Positions 1 to 8,425 of a stretch of DNA of 64,000 nucleotides are shown here, one piece after another. This DNA comes from Jejuia sp047345485 (GTDB lineage: Bacteria; Bacteroidota; Bacteroidia; Flavobacteriales; Flavobacteriaceae). Each line of letters opens with the position of its first letter. The first letter of the stretch is position 1. Under the pieces are notes generated by a model. It saw only the letters and a list, made by a program, of their open reading frames with translations. It did no database searches and was not told the origin of the DNA. The stretch is from positions 248,001-312,000 of the forward strand of contig NZ_JBLFEN010000002.1 in assembly GCF_047345485.1 (NCBI RefSeq). The letters run 5' to 3'. Made by a program: the position numbers and the translations under genes.

Positions 1-1
1 G

Positions 2-769
2 GAGTTTCCAATGATGGCAAATAATGGATTTTCTAATAAAGAAATTAGTAATAACCTTATGACGTTTCATGAATTAGCACATACCTACTTACCGCATTGG
101 GTAGGTATTAACGAAGTTAAATATTCGTGGATGGAAGAAGGTTGGGCTACGTTTTTAACCTTTAAATTTTGTAAAGCGTTATACAAAGGTACGCCTTATG
201 AGAATTACCAACTAAAACGAACCATACGCAGTTACAATAGAAGTGCAGGCAAACAATGGGAAACACCTTTGTTTAGCCCATCAAATTATATGGTGGTTAG
301 AAGCATGCATTTTCAACAATCATACAACAAACCTGCGTTTATGTATTTAGCCTTGGAAGATTTGTTGGGAGAAACCCTTTTTAAAACCTGCTTGCAAGCG
401 TATTTAAAAAGATGGAACGGTAAGCACCCTACACCTTATGATTTTATGTTTACTTTTAATGATGTAAGTGGGAAAAATTTAGATTGGTTTTGGCAAAAGT
501 GGGTCTTTGAATATGGATATGCAGATGTAGCTATCAAAAAAACAGAAAACACTAAAGTAACTATAGAAAACATAGGCGGTTTACCTGTGCCGGTATATTT
601 ATTAGTAACATATGCCGATGCATCAACTAAAACAATACACCAAACACCAGAAGTGTGGCGTAACGGAAATTCTGAAATAACAATACATGCTCCTAAAGCT
701 AAAACCGCTATTACATCTATAGCTTTACAAGCTGATGCATTTCCAGATATTGAGACTACAAGCAATTAA
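2..769 (+). CDS. M1 family aminopeptidase, 5'-truncated by the window edge
   Basis: This is the C-terminal part of a zinc metallopeptidase of the M1 (gluzincin) family, which removes N-terminal residues from peptides. The reading frame is open to the left edge, and the first codons read EFPMMANNG, which matches the conserved substrate-binding region just before the zinc site in this family. The ATG at 11 is therefore internal and the true start lies outside the window. HELAH (codons from position 68) followed 18 residues later by Glu gives the HExxH-x18-E zinc site. A Tyr in the YNKPAFMY segment is the likely transition-state tyrosine. The helical C-terminal domain follows, and the protein ends with a short beta-rich tail. 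The family call is firm, but substrate and location cannot be told because any signal peptide is missing. Confidence 0.9.
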   Translation, partial: EFPMMANNGFSNKEISNNLMTFHELAHTYLPHWVGINEVKYSWMEEGWATFLTFKFCKALYKGTPYENYQLKRTIRSYNRSAGKQWETPLFSPSNYMVVRSMHFQQSYNKPAFMYLALEDLLGETLFKTCLQAYLKRWNGKHPTPYDFMFTFNDVSGKNLDWFWQKWVFEYGYADVAIKKTENTKVTIENIGGLPVPVYLLVTYADASTKTIHQTPEVWRNGNSEITIHAPKAKTAITSIALQADAFPDIETTSN

Positions 770-1123
770 AATTAAACAGCCTTACACTTTATAATAATAT
801 AGTTTTACTATAAAAAATCAGTTGTGCATTTTTAAAATTTTCTGTCAATTCTAGTAAATTCCACGATTAAAATGAATGAAATTTATATAGAGACTACGAA
901 TTTTTATATATGAATTGGTTCTCGATACGATGTTTTGATTAAAGAACCACTCGAACCTTTACAAAACCGACATTAAGCTATTTATTTTAACTCAAAATGA
1001 ACAACTGGTTATAGAATTTAGAAACTTTGTTTTAAGATATTCTATTTTCATCTAGCCTTTAGTTTTGTTTTCTTTATTTTTACTAGATTAGTATAATCAT
1101 CACTTATATAACTATTTTAAATA
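770..1123. other. intergenic region with a TTCTCGATAC repeat copy
   Basis: 354 bp lie between the peptidase and the LacI-type gene. They contain a diverged copy of a repeat at about 915-973 (TTCTCGATAC, then ACTCGAACC and AAACCGACA). The same succession recurs at about 35476-35530. A TAGTTTTG at 1060-1067 fits the Bacteroidota -7 consensus TAnnTTTG and could drive the downstream gene, although no TTTG is found at the usual upstream distance. No ORF was recognised. Confidence 0.45.
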
Positions 1124-2146
1124 ATGGCTAAACGCATCACATTAAAACAGATAGCAAACGCTTTTGGAGTTTCAATTGCTACGGTATCAAAAGCACTTAG
1201 CGATAGTTATGAAATAAGCACCACAACCAAAGAAAAAATTGTAGCCTACGCTAGAGAACACAACTACAAATCTAAAAGCATAGATCTTTCTTTACTACAT
1301 AAAAAAACGAAAACAATTGGTGTAATTATACCAAATATTATGAATAGTTTTTTCGCAAAAGCATTTGTTGGTATAGAAGCTAAAGCAGCACAACACGGGT
1401 ATCACTTAATTTCTTGCATCTCTAACGAATCATTAGAAAAAGAAGTAAAAACATTAGAGCTTTTAAAGAGCGACACACTTGATGGCATTCTAATTTCCTT
1501 AGCTGAAGAAACCCAAACACAACACCAATATACACACTTAAATAATGCTATAAACGAAGGCTTACCAATGGTAATGTTCGATCGTGTTTCTGATGCTATA
1601 AACTGTGATAAAGTTATTGTAAACGATTTAGAAGGTGCATTTGATGCCACCAAACATTTAATACAAACAGGCTGTAAAAAGGTAGCTTTAATATCTGTAA
1701 TTGATAATTTAAGTGTTGGTAAATTACGTGTAGAAGGTTATGTAAAAGCATTAGAAACTTACAAATTACCTGTTGAAGAAAAACTTATTGTACGCATAGG
1801 CAAGCATGAGGATTTTGATACCGCACTTAAAATAATTCTGGCAGATAAAACTATTGATGGATTGTTATGTTTAGAAGAAAGTGCAGCAGTAAATGCATTG
1901 CGTATAGTAAAACGCATGAAGTATAAGATACCCGAAGAAATGTCTGTAGCCTGTTTTACAAACGGTAAATTATTACAGCACCTTACGCCTTCTATTTCGG
2001 CTATAAGCCAACACGGTAAATATATTGGTGAAACTGCAGCAGCTTTATTGATAGACCGTATTGAAAATGAAGACCAAAATAAACCATTTATAACTAAGGT
2101 TGTAAAAACAAGTTTGATTGAGCGGGAAAGCACCAAAAAGTTATAG
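1124..2146 (+). CDS. LacI family transcriptional regulator
   Basis: A DNA-binding repressor or activator of the LacI/GalR family, 340 residues, the usual length. Residues about 4-50 form the N-terminal helix-turn-helix and hinge helix (ITLKQIANAFGVSIATVSKAL, then a YxxN-like Asn-Tyr motif). Residues about 60-335 are a periplasmic-binding-protein-like sensor domain beginning KTIGVIIPNIMNSFF. The family normally senses a sugar or related small molecule and controls a nearby catabolic operon. No such operon is visible on either side, because the upstream gene is a peptidase and the downstream gene is a cassette-like insertion. Its targets are therefore probably elsewhere, and the ligand is unknown. 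The ATG start gives the canonical N-terminus. Confidence 0.93.
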   Translation: MAKRITLKQIANAFGVSIATVSKALSDSYEISTTTKEKIVAYAREHNYKSKSIDLSLLHKKTKTIGVIIPNIMNSFFAKAFVGIEAKAAQHGYHLISCISNESLEKEVKTLELLKSDTLDGILISLAEETQTQHQYTHLNNAINEGLPMVMFDRVSDAINCDKVIVNDLEGAFDATKHLIQTGCKKVALISVIDNLSVGKLRVEGYVKALETYKLPVEEKLIVRIGKHEDFDTALKIILADKTIDGLLCLEESAAVNALRIVKRMKYKIPEEMSVACFTNGKLLQHLTPSISAISQHGKYIGETAAALLIDRIENEDQNKPFITKVVKTSLIERESTKKL

Positions 2147-2198
2147 TTTTAATTAAATATCCTTTTAATTTATTAAGCTTGACTTTATAAAAAAAATC

Positions 2199-2265
2199 AC
2201 CTAACTTCGTTTAACTTCGGATATAAGTCATTAAAAACGGACGTATATCCGACAGTACGTTAGGC
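2199..2265 (+). repeat. attC-like recombination site (left)
   Basis: The element starts with ACCTAAC (2199-2205), fitting the R'' consensus RYYYAAC, and ends with GTTAGGC (2259-2265), fitting the R' core GTTRRRY. Between them a perfect 9-bp inverted repeat (TCGGATATA at 2217-2225 and TATATCCGA at 2244-2252) would make the extruded stem. Length is 67 bp, within the known attC range. Function is inferred from structure only. Confidence 0.6.
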
Positions 2266-2286
2266 TTAATTTGACAAAAATCCCGA

Positions 2287-2904
2287 ATGAACAAAAAATT
2301 GATAAATATAATTCGAATTGTAGGACAATTAATTTCTATTTCAATTTTCGTATTAGTTGGTGGTTTATTAGTTCATTTTAGAATACCAGGAAACAATACT
2401 TTTACTGACAATGATGCTGGACCATTGGCACTTGTCTATGGAATATTTTTAATTATCGGAATTGGGCTTTTATTAAATTCCTTGATTTTTAAACAGAAGA
2501 ATCATTGGAAAAAATATAGAACTGGAATTATAGTTTTAGTGATTGGATTTGGATTATTAGTTTTTATACCCAGAGATGTAGTCAAATGGACTTTCTTTGG
2601 TGGAAAGAAATTGGAATTCACTAGTATAAAAAACCCTGATTTTATTTGGGTAAAACTTGAACTATACAAAAATAATGACTTTTTATGTTCAACCTCTCAC
2701 GGAGGAGAAATGACAGAAGAAACATTCGGAGAATACAAATTAAAAAATAACGTTCTTGAATTACATTTAAAAAATGGAATATCTGAACATACCAAAAATA
2801 GATATAAAACTTTATATGAAAATATCGGAACAAAATATCGAATATTAAATGACACTTTAATATGTATGGATTGCGAAAAGGAAATAAAACTGAAAAAAAA
2901 CTAA
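2287..2904 (+). CDS. unknown membrane protein carried as an integron-like cassette
   Basis: 205 residues and not recognised as a known family. The N-terminal half has three hydrophobic segments (about 9-30, 45-66 and 78-95), so it is an inner-membrane protein. The C-terminal half, about 105-205, is soluble. It has a beta-rich pattern and ends with a CMDCEKE pair of cysteines and a lysine-rich tail. It looks like one of the small lipocalin-like or membrane-anchored hypothetical proteins common in Bacteroidota, but this is only an impression. The coding sequence is framed by attC-like sites. The left one ends 21 bp before the ATG and the right one begins directly after the stop codon, as in integron gene cassettes. 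It is promoterless within the cassette as far as can be seen. Confidence 0.7.
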   Translation: MNKKLINIIRIVGQLISISIFVLVGGLLVHFRIPGNNTFTDNDAGPLALVYGIFLIIGIGLLLNSLIFKQKNHWKKYRTGIIVLVIGFGLLVFIPRDVVKWTFFGGKKLEFTSIKNPDFIWVKLELYKNNDFLCSTSHGGEMTEETFGEYKLKNNVLELHLKNGISEHTKNRYKTLYENIGTKYRILNDTLICMDCEKEIKLKKN

Positions 2905-3037
2905 GCCTAACACCGTATAAAAAAAATTGCTAGTTTTACCTAAACCAAAGTTAGTTGCTCGTTTGCTAGCTTCTGATTTTCCTTCGGAAAATCCTCGCAC
3001 GCAAACACGCAACTTTCCTTATACATCAACGTTAAAC
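2905..3037 (+). repeat. attC-like recombination site (right)
   Basis: GCCTAAC (2905-2911, R'' type) directly follows the stop codon, and GTTAAAC (3031-3037, R' core GTTRRRY) closes the element. The 133 bp between fold on themselves: GTATAA (2915-2920) pairs with TTATAC (3019-3024), GTTGC (2954-2958) with GCAAC (3009-3013), and GATTTTCC (2975-2982) with GGAAAATC (2986-2993), with imperfect pairing between. This is the imperfect palindrome expected of a long attC. Confidence 0.65.
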
Positions 3038-3278
3038 GAAACCCTCCATAAACATTCTCTATTCGATACTTAAGTAAAAATTCAAAATATTTATTAAGAA
3101 AACCTATTTAAAAAAAATGCACGTGTTTGGTATTATTTCGCTTATTATAGCTACTTGAAACAGAAGATAACGATTGTAAAAAGCCCGAACCAGCCTTTAG
3201 AGGAATAACGCCAAAATATAAAAACACCGCCTAATACTTAAATTAAACGATGTTTTATTGACTAACTCAAAGTAATAC
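3038..3278. other. intergenic region, nothing recognised
   Basis: About 240 bp between the right attC-like site and the convergent outer-membrane protein gene. A short open stretch ending near 3233 has no start codon and was not accepted as a gene. No terminator or promoter is convincing. Confidence 0.4.
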
Positions 3279-4364
3279 TTAATCCATATCAAACCGGACG
3301 CCTACAGATATATTGTTTTGTTGTATGGCTTGATCTTTAAAAATTGGTGACAAATCGTACTTAACATACAGTGCGGTATCGCCAAACGCTAAGTACGTGC
3401 TTAAACCGTATACTAAATTACTGGTATTATAGCTTTGTTTTAGCTTATCCTTTTTTCGGTCGCCATCTTGGGTATACTTTAATTTTTGGCGTGTACCAAT
3501 ATTAAAACCACCATACCCACCAATACCAATTTTAAACTGTTTTTTTGTAGAATATCTAAAATACTTGTCTCTATCAATACGTTTTGAGGGGCCAAATTCA
3601 AAATGAACAGGAAACACCAAATTGCTTACAGATAATTTAGATTTTTTAAGAGTTTCAGGAAAGGTTTCTAAAAACGTTTGGTTACCGTTTTGTACAAAAA
3701 ACTGATTATCATTTGGTTTTAAGCCATTAATTTGTAGAGATACTCCGTATTTCAACCTCATAAAATTTGTGTTTTTAAACACGCGATATTTCCAAGCCCA
3801 ACCCATTTCGAAGAATCGAGAACCACCAATTTTATATGGTGTATCATCTATAGTTTGTCCCTCTATTAGAGCGTTATTAAGACCAAATGCTAGTACAAAG
3901 TCGCTTACTGTACGTCGGTCGTATTTTCGGTGTACTACTGTATCGTTTTTATGATTTCCTAAAAAAATAAAGTTGGAATCTCCTCCTTCGCTTCCCCCTA
4001 TTCTAAAAGAAACTTTGTCTGGTTTATCAATAACGTAATTACTACCGTTTCGCTTTAAAAGATTGTTTTTGTTTTTTATAATAGCTATACGGTTCTCAAT
4101 ATTTAACGCACGCTTTTTTGCCATTTCCATTCTAAGACCTTGCGCTTCTTCTTTTGTAATTTCCCCATTTTTAAGTCTTAAATCTATAGCTTCCACCTCT
4201 GCTTTTAGAGCTTCTTTTTCTTCGTATTTTACTTTAGTTATAGCATTTTTAAGCGTGTTAATTTCTGCTTGATGTTTTGTTTTTGATATAGTATCTTGAG
4301 CTAAAACACACTGCACATTTAAGCTTAAAATTAGTAATACCAAATACTTAATAACTGTTTGCAT
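3279..4364 (-). CDS. outer-membrane beta-barrel protein with N-terminal coiled coil
   Basis: A 361-residue exported protein of unknown function. Residues 1-23 are a typical signal peptide ending LAQ. Residues about 30-105 are charged and helical, rich in Glu and Lys, and likely to form a coiled coil in the periplasm. From about 115 on, alternating hydrophobic and aromatic residues with many glycines, and a C-terminal strand ending VGVRFDMD, suggest an outer-membrane beta barrel of the type Bacteroidota annotate as porin-like or PorT-like. It is the third gene after an ECF sigma factor and its membrane partner on the same strand, 81 bp downstream, so it may be a target or an output of that signalling pair. 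A TGAT-rich tract (4379-4408) lies just upstream of its start. Confidence 0.7.
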   Translation of the reverse strand: MQTVIKYLVLLILSLNVQCVLAQDTISKTKHQAEINTLKNAITKVKYEEKEALKAEVEAIDLRLKNGEITKEEAQGLRMEMAKKRALNIENRIAIIKNKNNLLKRNGSNYVIDKPDKVSFRIGGSEGGDSNFIFLGNHKNDTVVHRKYDRRTVSDFVLAFGLNNALIEGQTIDDTPYKIGGSRFFEMGWAWKYRVFKNTNFMRLKYGVSLQINGLKPNDNQFFVQNGNQTFLETFPETLKKSKLSVSNLVFPVHFEFGPSKRIDRDKYFRYSTKKQFKIGIGGYGGFNIGTRQKLKYTQDGDRKKDKLKQSYNTSNLVYGLSTYLAFGDTALYVKYDLSPIFKDQAIQQNNISVGVRFDMD

Positions 4365-4445
4365 AATTGTTCGTTTTTTGATTAATGATTGATGATTGAT
4401 TGATGATTTTATTTTGTATTTTGAAAATATATTTTTTATTATAAA

Positions 4446-5216
4446 TTAATCGTTGCGTTGGGCAATTGCTGTTTTAACAGAGCCATAGCTAGCTTTTAGT
4501 GCTTTAAATACTTTATTTCTAAAAGATTCGTCTAACTCAAACTCTACTTCTTGTAATAATAAAGCTGCATCAACAATAGCCTTATTTTCATGCTGCATTC
4601 TGCTTAATAAAATATCGTGTTGCGCTGCTTTTAAGAGCGAATCTATTGCGGCATCGGTAACGCCAGATGTGGTTTCACTTAATGTAAAAATAGCATCGGC
4701 AACTTCTTGTGCTTTTTCTTTTTCGAATACAAGTGCATCAATTTTTTTTGGTTGATATACATCTTGTTCTATTCTTTTTTGAGGTACGCTATGTTGGCTT
4801 GCTACTTTAGTAGGTGTTTCTTCTAAATTTAAGCTACTGTTTTGTGGATTAGTTTTAGTTAGATGTGTATCGTTTGCTTTATCCAAATTTTCAGGTGCTA
4901 CTAGTGTTTTATCTTCAACCACATTATAGTTTTGCTGCGATGTTGCTGTGGTGTTCTCTAACTGCTCAATGTTTTCAGGTGTATCTGCTATAACTGGAAT
5001 ATTAGTTTCTGCTGGTGTGTTATAAAATTGAACTACAGTAAATAAAACACCTATAACACTAGCTGCAATACCTATCCACCAAAATCCTTTAGTATTAGTG
5101 GTTTTTTGTTCTGCATCCAAACGTTTGGATAATTTATCCCATACCATATTTGATGGCGCTATACTGCGATTATCCAGTTTTTTCTTAAAGTCATCTTCAA
5201 ATTTAATTGGTGCCAT
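4446..5216 (-). CDS. probable anti-sigma factor, single-pass membrane protein
   Basis: 256 residues. The N-terminal 40 residues are soluble and include a WDKLSKRLD segment typical of proteins that follow ECF sigma genes in Bacteroidota. One hydrophobic segment at about 45-65 (WWIGIAASVIGVLFTVVQF) crosses the inner membrane. The remaining periplasmic part is rich in Thr, Asn, Gln and Glu and looks partly disordered, with a helical C-terminus. The gene overlaps the sigma gene by 14 bp, so translation is probably coupled. By position and topology it should hold the sigma factor inactive until a periplasmic or surface signal arrives. No zinc-finger anti-sigma motif was seen, so the role rests on context. 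Confidence 0.65.
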   Translation of the reverse strand: MAPIKFEDDFKKKLDNRSIAPSNMVWDKLSKRLDAEQKTTNTKGFWWIGIAASVIGVLFTVVQFYNTPAETNIPVIADTPENIEQLENTTATSQQNYNVVEDKTLVAPENLDKANDTHLTKTNPQNSSLNLEETPTKVASQHSVPQKRIEQDVYQPKKIDALVFEKEKAQEVADAIFTLSETTSGVTDAAIDSLLKAAQHDILLSRMQHENKAIVDAALLLQEVEFELDESFRNKVFKALKASYGSVKTAIAQRND

Positions 5217-5778
5217 AACTTGTTTTATTTAATGTTTTTATTTGTTTTTGAAGCATTTTTCGTGCTTTAAATAATTGCGATTTTGAGGTACCTTCACTTA
5301 TATTTAAAAGTTGTGCTATCTCATAATGTTTGTAACCTTCAATAGCATACATAACAAATACAATACGGTAACCTTCTGGTAGCTGGTCTATTAGTTTTTG
5401 AATTTCGTTAACCTCTAAATCAGTTTGAATAGTATTGCTGTATGCATTAGTACTAACATCGTTATCTGATAAAAAATCAATACTTTTTTTTTGCCTTAGG
5501 TATGAAATTGATGCTCTTATCATAATGCGTCGTATCCATCCTTCAAAACTACCTTCACTTTTAAAAGTTTTTAAATTTTTAAATACTTTAAAAAAACCAT
5601 TAAGCATAGCCTCCTCTGCATGTTGCGTATCTTTTATATAATAACGACAAACACTAAGCATTTTTGGCGCATGCATTTCAAATAATATGTGTTGCGCCTC
5701 ACGATTATTTTTAATCGCTTTTTTTATTAATGCACTTTCGTTTTTATGTAGCTGTATAACTTTCAAAAAAGGTTTCAT
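5203..5778 (-). CDS. ECF subfamily RNA polymerase sigma factor
   Basis: 191 residues, the usual ECF size. Region 2 (about 30-95) contains the core-binding and -10 recognition helices with IRRIMIRASISYLRQ near its end. Region 4 (about 120-180) contains LPEGYRIVFVMYAIEGYKH followed by the helix-turn-helix EIAQLLNISEGTSKSQLFKARKML that reads the -35 element. The protein directs RNA polymerase to a small regulon and is probably autoregulated. The overlapping downstream gene is its likely anti-sigma partner. The start at 5778 gives an N-terminus (MKPFLKVIQLHKNE) in line with relatives. Confidence 0.92.
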   Translation of the reverse strand: MKPFLKVIQLHKNESALIKKAIKNNREAQHILFEMHAPKMLSVCRYYIKDTQHAEEAMLNGFFKVFKNLKTFKSEGSFEGWIRRIMIRASISYLRQKKSIDFLSDNDVSTNAYSNTIQTDLEVNEIQKLIDQLPEGYRIVFVMYAIEGYKHYEIAQLLNISEGTSKSQLFKARKMLQKQIKTLNKTSYGTN

Positions 5779-6030
5779 GTTGCTTACTATTTATAAAGAC
5801 GCAAATAGTTATAAAATGGTTGCCTGAATTTTATATTTTTTTAATGAACATTAAAACTAAATGATGTAAAATGCTTACCAAAATGTAAAAAACATATTTT
5901 TTTGCTCAAAATTTAATGCTTTTAAGAATTATTTTATCAAAAAAGAAAAATTTGTAATTTATTCCTTTTAAAAGACTGAATTCACCATATATTATTTTAA
6001 AGATACTTATATTTAAAAAAAGTGAAGCCT

Positions 6031-7473
6031 ATGACAAATAACAACTTATTCTCATCATATGACTTACTCTCAAACACTTGGGATGAAATGTATAGTAGTG
6101 ACTCTGACATCCGAAAACAATACAAAATCATAAATGATTATTTAAGAAGTACCTCTCCTGAAGTTCTATTTAAAAAAGAGGAGCTTTCTAAACAACTATT
6201 TATGAGTCAAGGTGTTACCTTTACAGTTTATAATGATAATGAAGGTATTGAAAAAATATTTCCTTTTGATATTGTACCGAGAATAATAACTGCCAATGAA
6301 TGGGATAAAATTGACAAAGGTATTAAACAGCGCATAAAAGCATTAAACCTGTTTATTAAAGATATTTATAACGATCAATTTATAATAAATGATGGTATTA
6401 TTCCTGCTGAATTAATTTACTCTTGCCCTAATTTTTTAAGAGAAATGAAAGGCGTTAAAGTACCTCATGATATATATGTACACATAGCCGGAGTAGACTT
6501 AATAAGAAATAATGATGGTGAATTTTATGTACTTGAAGATAATTTAAGAACTCCATCTGGTGTTAGTTATATGCTTGAAAACAGAGAAATATCTAAACGT
6601 ATTTTTCCTGGTGTACTGCCTAAAAACCAAGTTAGACCAGTATCAAATTATCCTAATGTTTTATATAAGAAATTAAAAGAACTATCTGACCAAAACGACC
6701 CTAATGTTGTACTGTTAACACCCGGTATTTATAACTCTGCTTATTACGAGCATACAACTTTAGCGAGACTAATGGGTATTGAATTGGTTGAGGGTAGCGA
6801 TTTAGTAGTTAAAGACCATTTTGTATACATGAAAACTACAAACGGCCTAAAGCGTATTGATGTTATTTATAGACGCGTTGATGATGATTTTCTAGATCCA
6901 CTAGAATTTAACAAGTCTAGTGTATTAGGAGTTGCAGGTATTATGGCCGCTTATAGAAAAGGTAATGTAAATATTGTAAATGCACCAGGCACAGGGATTG
7001 CCGATGATAAAGCCATTTATATTTATGTGCCAGATATGATAAAATATTACCTAGAAGAAGAACCTATATTAAAGAATATTGAAACCTACCAATTAGGTAA
7101 ACCTGAAGAGTATGATTATGTTGAAAAAAACATAAAAGAAATGGTGATTAAAAAAACCGATGGTAGTGGTGGTTATGGCATGTTAATGGGGCATGAAGCT
7201 ACTGATGAAGACATAAAAGATTATCTTAAAAATGTTAGAAAAAACCCTGATAATTTTATAGCCCAACCTATTTTAAGACTATCAACAGCCCCTTGTTGTA
7301 TAGATGGTAAATTATCGCCAAGGTGTATAGACCTAAGGCCTTTTGCACTTTCTGGTAAAGATGGTATAGATATTACCCCTGGCGGACTTACTAGAGTGGC
7401 ATTAAAAAAAGGCTCATTAGTTGTAAATAGTTCTCAAGGTGGTGGTAGTAAAGACACATGGGTAATTCAATAA
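6031..7473 (+). CDS. circularly permuted ATP-grasp family protein (DUF404/DUF407 type)
   Basis: About 480 residues, the normal length for this family. These proteins carry a permuted ATP-grasp fold and are predicted to ligate a carboxylate to an amine using ATP. No substrate is established. Visible family segments include YVLEDNLRTPSGVSYMLENR (about residues 160-180), IYRRVDDDFLDPLEF (about 280), and the glycine-rich nucleotide loop KKTDGSGGYGMLMG with IAQPILRLSTAPC downstream. A GTG at 6022 would add three residues, but I chose the ATG at 6031 because it gives the common N-terminus and Bacteroidota rarely use GTG. It is followed after 16 and then 9 bp by alpha-E and transglutaminase genes, a trio conserved in many bacteria, so the three probably act on one substrate. 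Confidence 0.88.
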   Translation: MTNNNLFSSYDLLSNTWDEMYSSDSDIRKQYKIINDYLRSTSPEVLFKKEELSKQLFMSQGVTFTVYNDNEGIEKIFPFDIVPRIITANEWDKIDKGIKQRIKALNLFIKDIYNDQFIINDGIIPAELIYSCPNFLREMKGVKVPHDIYVHIAGVDLIRNNDGEFYVLEDNLRTPSGVSYMLENREISKRIFPGVLPKNQVRPVSNYPNVLYKKLKELSDQNDPNVVLLTPGIYNSAYYEHTTLARLMGIELVEGSDLVVKDHFVYMKTTNGLKRIDVIYRRVDDDFLDPLEFNKSSVLGVAGIMAAYRKGNVNIVNAPGTGIADDKAIYIYVPDMIKYYLEEEPILKNIETYQLGKPEEYDYVEKNIKEMVIKKTDGSGGYGMLMGHEATDEDIKDYLKNVRKNPDNFIAQPILRLSTAPCCIDGKLSPRCIDLRPFALSGKDGIDITPGGLTRVALKKGSLVVNSSQGGGSKDTWVIQ

Positions 7474-7489
7474 ATTAAAAAAACTAAAA

Positions 7490-8416
7490 ATGTTAAGTAG
7501 AGTTGCAAATAATTTAATTTGGTTAGACAGGTATATGGAGCGTGGTAATGGGATTTTAAGTTTACTTAAAGTAAACTTTTATGCCAACCAAGATTCTCCA
7601 GAATTATTCTCATGGTCTCCCATTATAAAAAATTATTCTAGTACTGATAATACATTTTACACTGAAGATGCCATAGAATGTATAGATTTTATGGTATTTA
7701 ACACCTCGCATTCTAACTCTATTTTAAATATTGTTACAAACGCTAGAGAAAACGCGCGAAGTGTACAAGAACACATCTCAAAAGAATTATGGTTATGTAT
7801 AAATAGCTACTATTTATTTCTAACAAAAAAAGGCTTACGAGAAAGACTTAACGAAGAAGATCCTATAGTTTTTTTAGATAATCTTTTAGGATTTCATTTA
7901 AAATTTTATGGTAATGTTGATATTACGCTAGAGCGAGGTCCTGCGTACTACTTTATGAATATAGGTAAATATCTAGAACGTGTAATACAAACTTCAGATT
8001 TTACTGCTATGAAACTCATTGAAATTTCCAAAACATCAGATAGTTTAGAGCAAAGCTTTTATTGGAAGAATTTGTTACTTTCTATTGGTGGATACCAATT
8101 ATACTTAAAAAAATATAAATCATCTTTTAGAGAAGATCATATTATAACCATGATTTTTCAAGACACATTATTTCCTCGCTCTGTATATTATTGTATTAAT
8201 AAGTTAAACAGGCACGTAAACCTTTTGATAGAGACAGGTGAGCTCGAAAAAAACAATATGGAATTTTTACTCGGAAAACTAGAAAGCACCATAAAATATA
8301 CAACGATAGAGAGTATAAACCATCAAGGTCTTGATAATTTTATTAATGGAATAAAAGAGGATATTAAAAATATTTCTTACAGTATTAATACCGTTTACTT
8401 TTCTAATGTTAACTAA
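7490..8416 (+). CDS. alpha-E domain-containing protein (DUF403)
   Basis: 308 residues, almost entirely alpha-helical. The N-terminus MLSRVANNLIWLDRYMERGNG is the signature of the alpha-E (DUF403) family: LSRVA, then W, then RYxER. Another conserved stretch is NARENARSVQEHIS around residue 90. The biochemical role is unknown. The family almost always sits beside a circularly permuted ATP-grasp protein and a transglutaminase-like protein, as here, and is thought to serve the same peptide-ligation or modification step. The gene lies 16 bp after the ATP-grasp gene and 9 bp before the transglutaminase gene, so the three are surely co-transcribed. It is cytoplasmic as far as can be seen, with no signal peptide. 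Confidence 0.88.
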   Translation: MLSRVANNLIWLDRYMERGNGILSLLKVNFYANQDSPELFSWSPIIKNYSSTDNTFYTEDAIECIDFMVFNTSHSNSILNIVTNARENARSVQEHISKELWLCINSYYLFLTKKGLRERLNEEDPIVFLDNLLGFHLKFYGNVDITLERGPAYYFMNIGKYLERVIQTSDFTAMKLIEISKTSDSLEQSFYWKNLLLSIGGYQLYLKKYKSSFREDHIITMIFQDTLFPRSVYYCINKLNRHVNLLIETGELEKNNMEFLLGKLESTIKYTTIESINHQGLDNFINGIKEDIKNISYSINTVYFSNVN

Positions 8417-8425
8417 CACTAACTT

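Noticed and set aside
11..13. ATG at 11 as the start of the M1 peptidase
   Set aside because: The frame is open to the window edge and the preceding codons (EFP) belong to the conserved family segment, so the gene is truncated.
3160..3233. Short open stretch ending DNDCKKPEPAFRGITPKYK on the plus strand
   Set aside because: No start codon after the preceding stop and no recognised homologue. Could be a gene remnant but not supportable.
4379..4408. TGAT-rich tract before the outer-membrane protein gene as a phase-variation switch
   Set aside because: The units are irregular (TGAT, TGATTGAT, TGATGAT) and lie outside the coding frame. Slippage control is possible but unsupported.
6022..6024. 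GTG at 6022 as the start of the ATP-grasp gene
   Set aside because: ATG nine bases further gives the same frame and a normal start. GTG starts are rare in this group.
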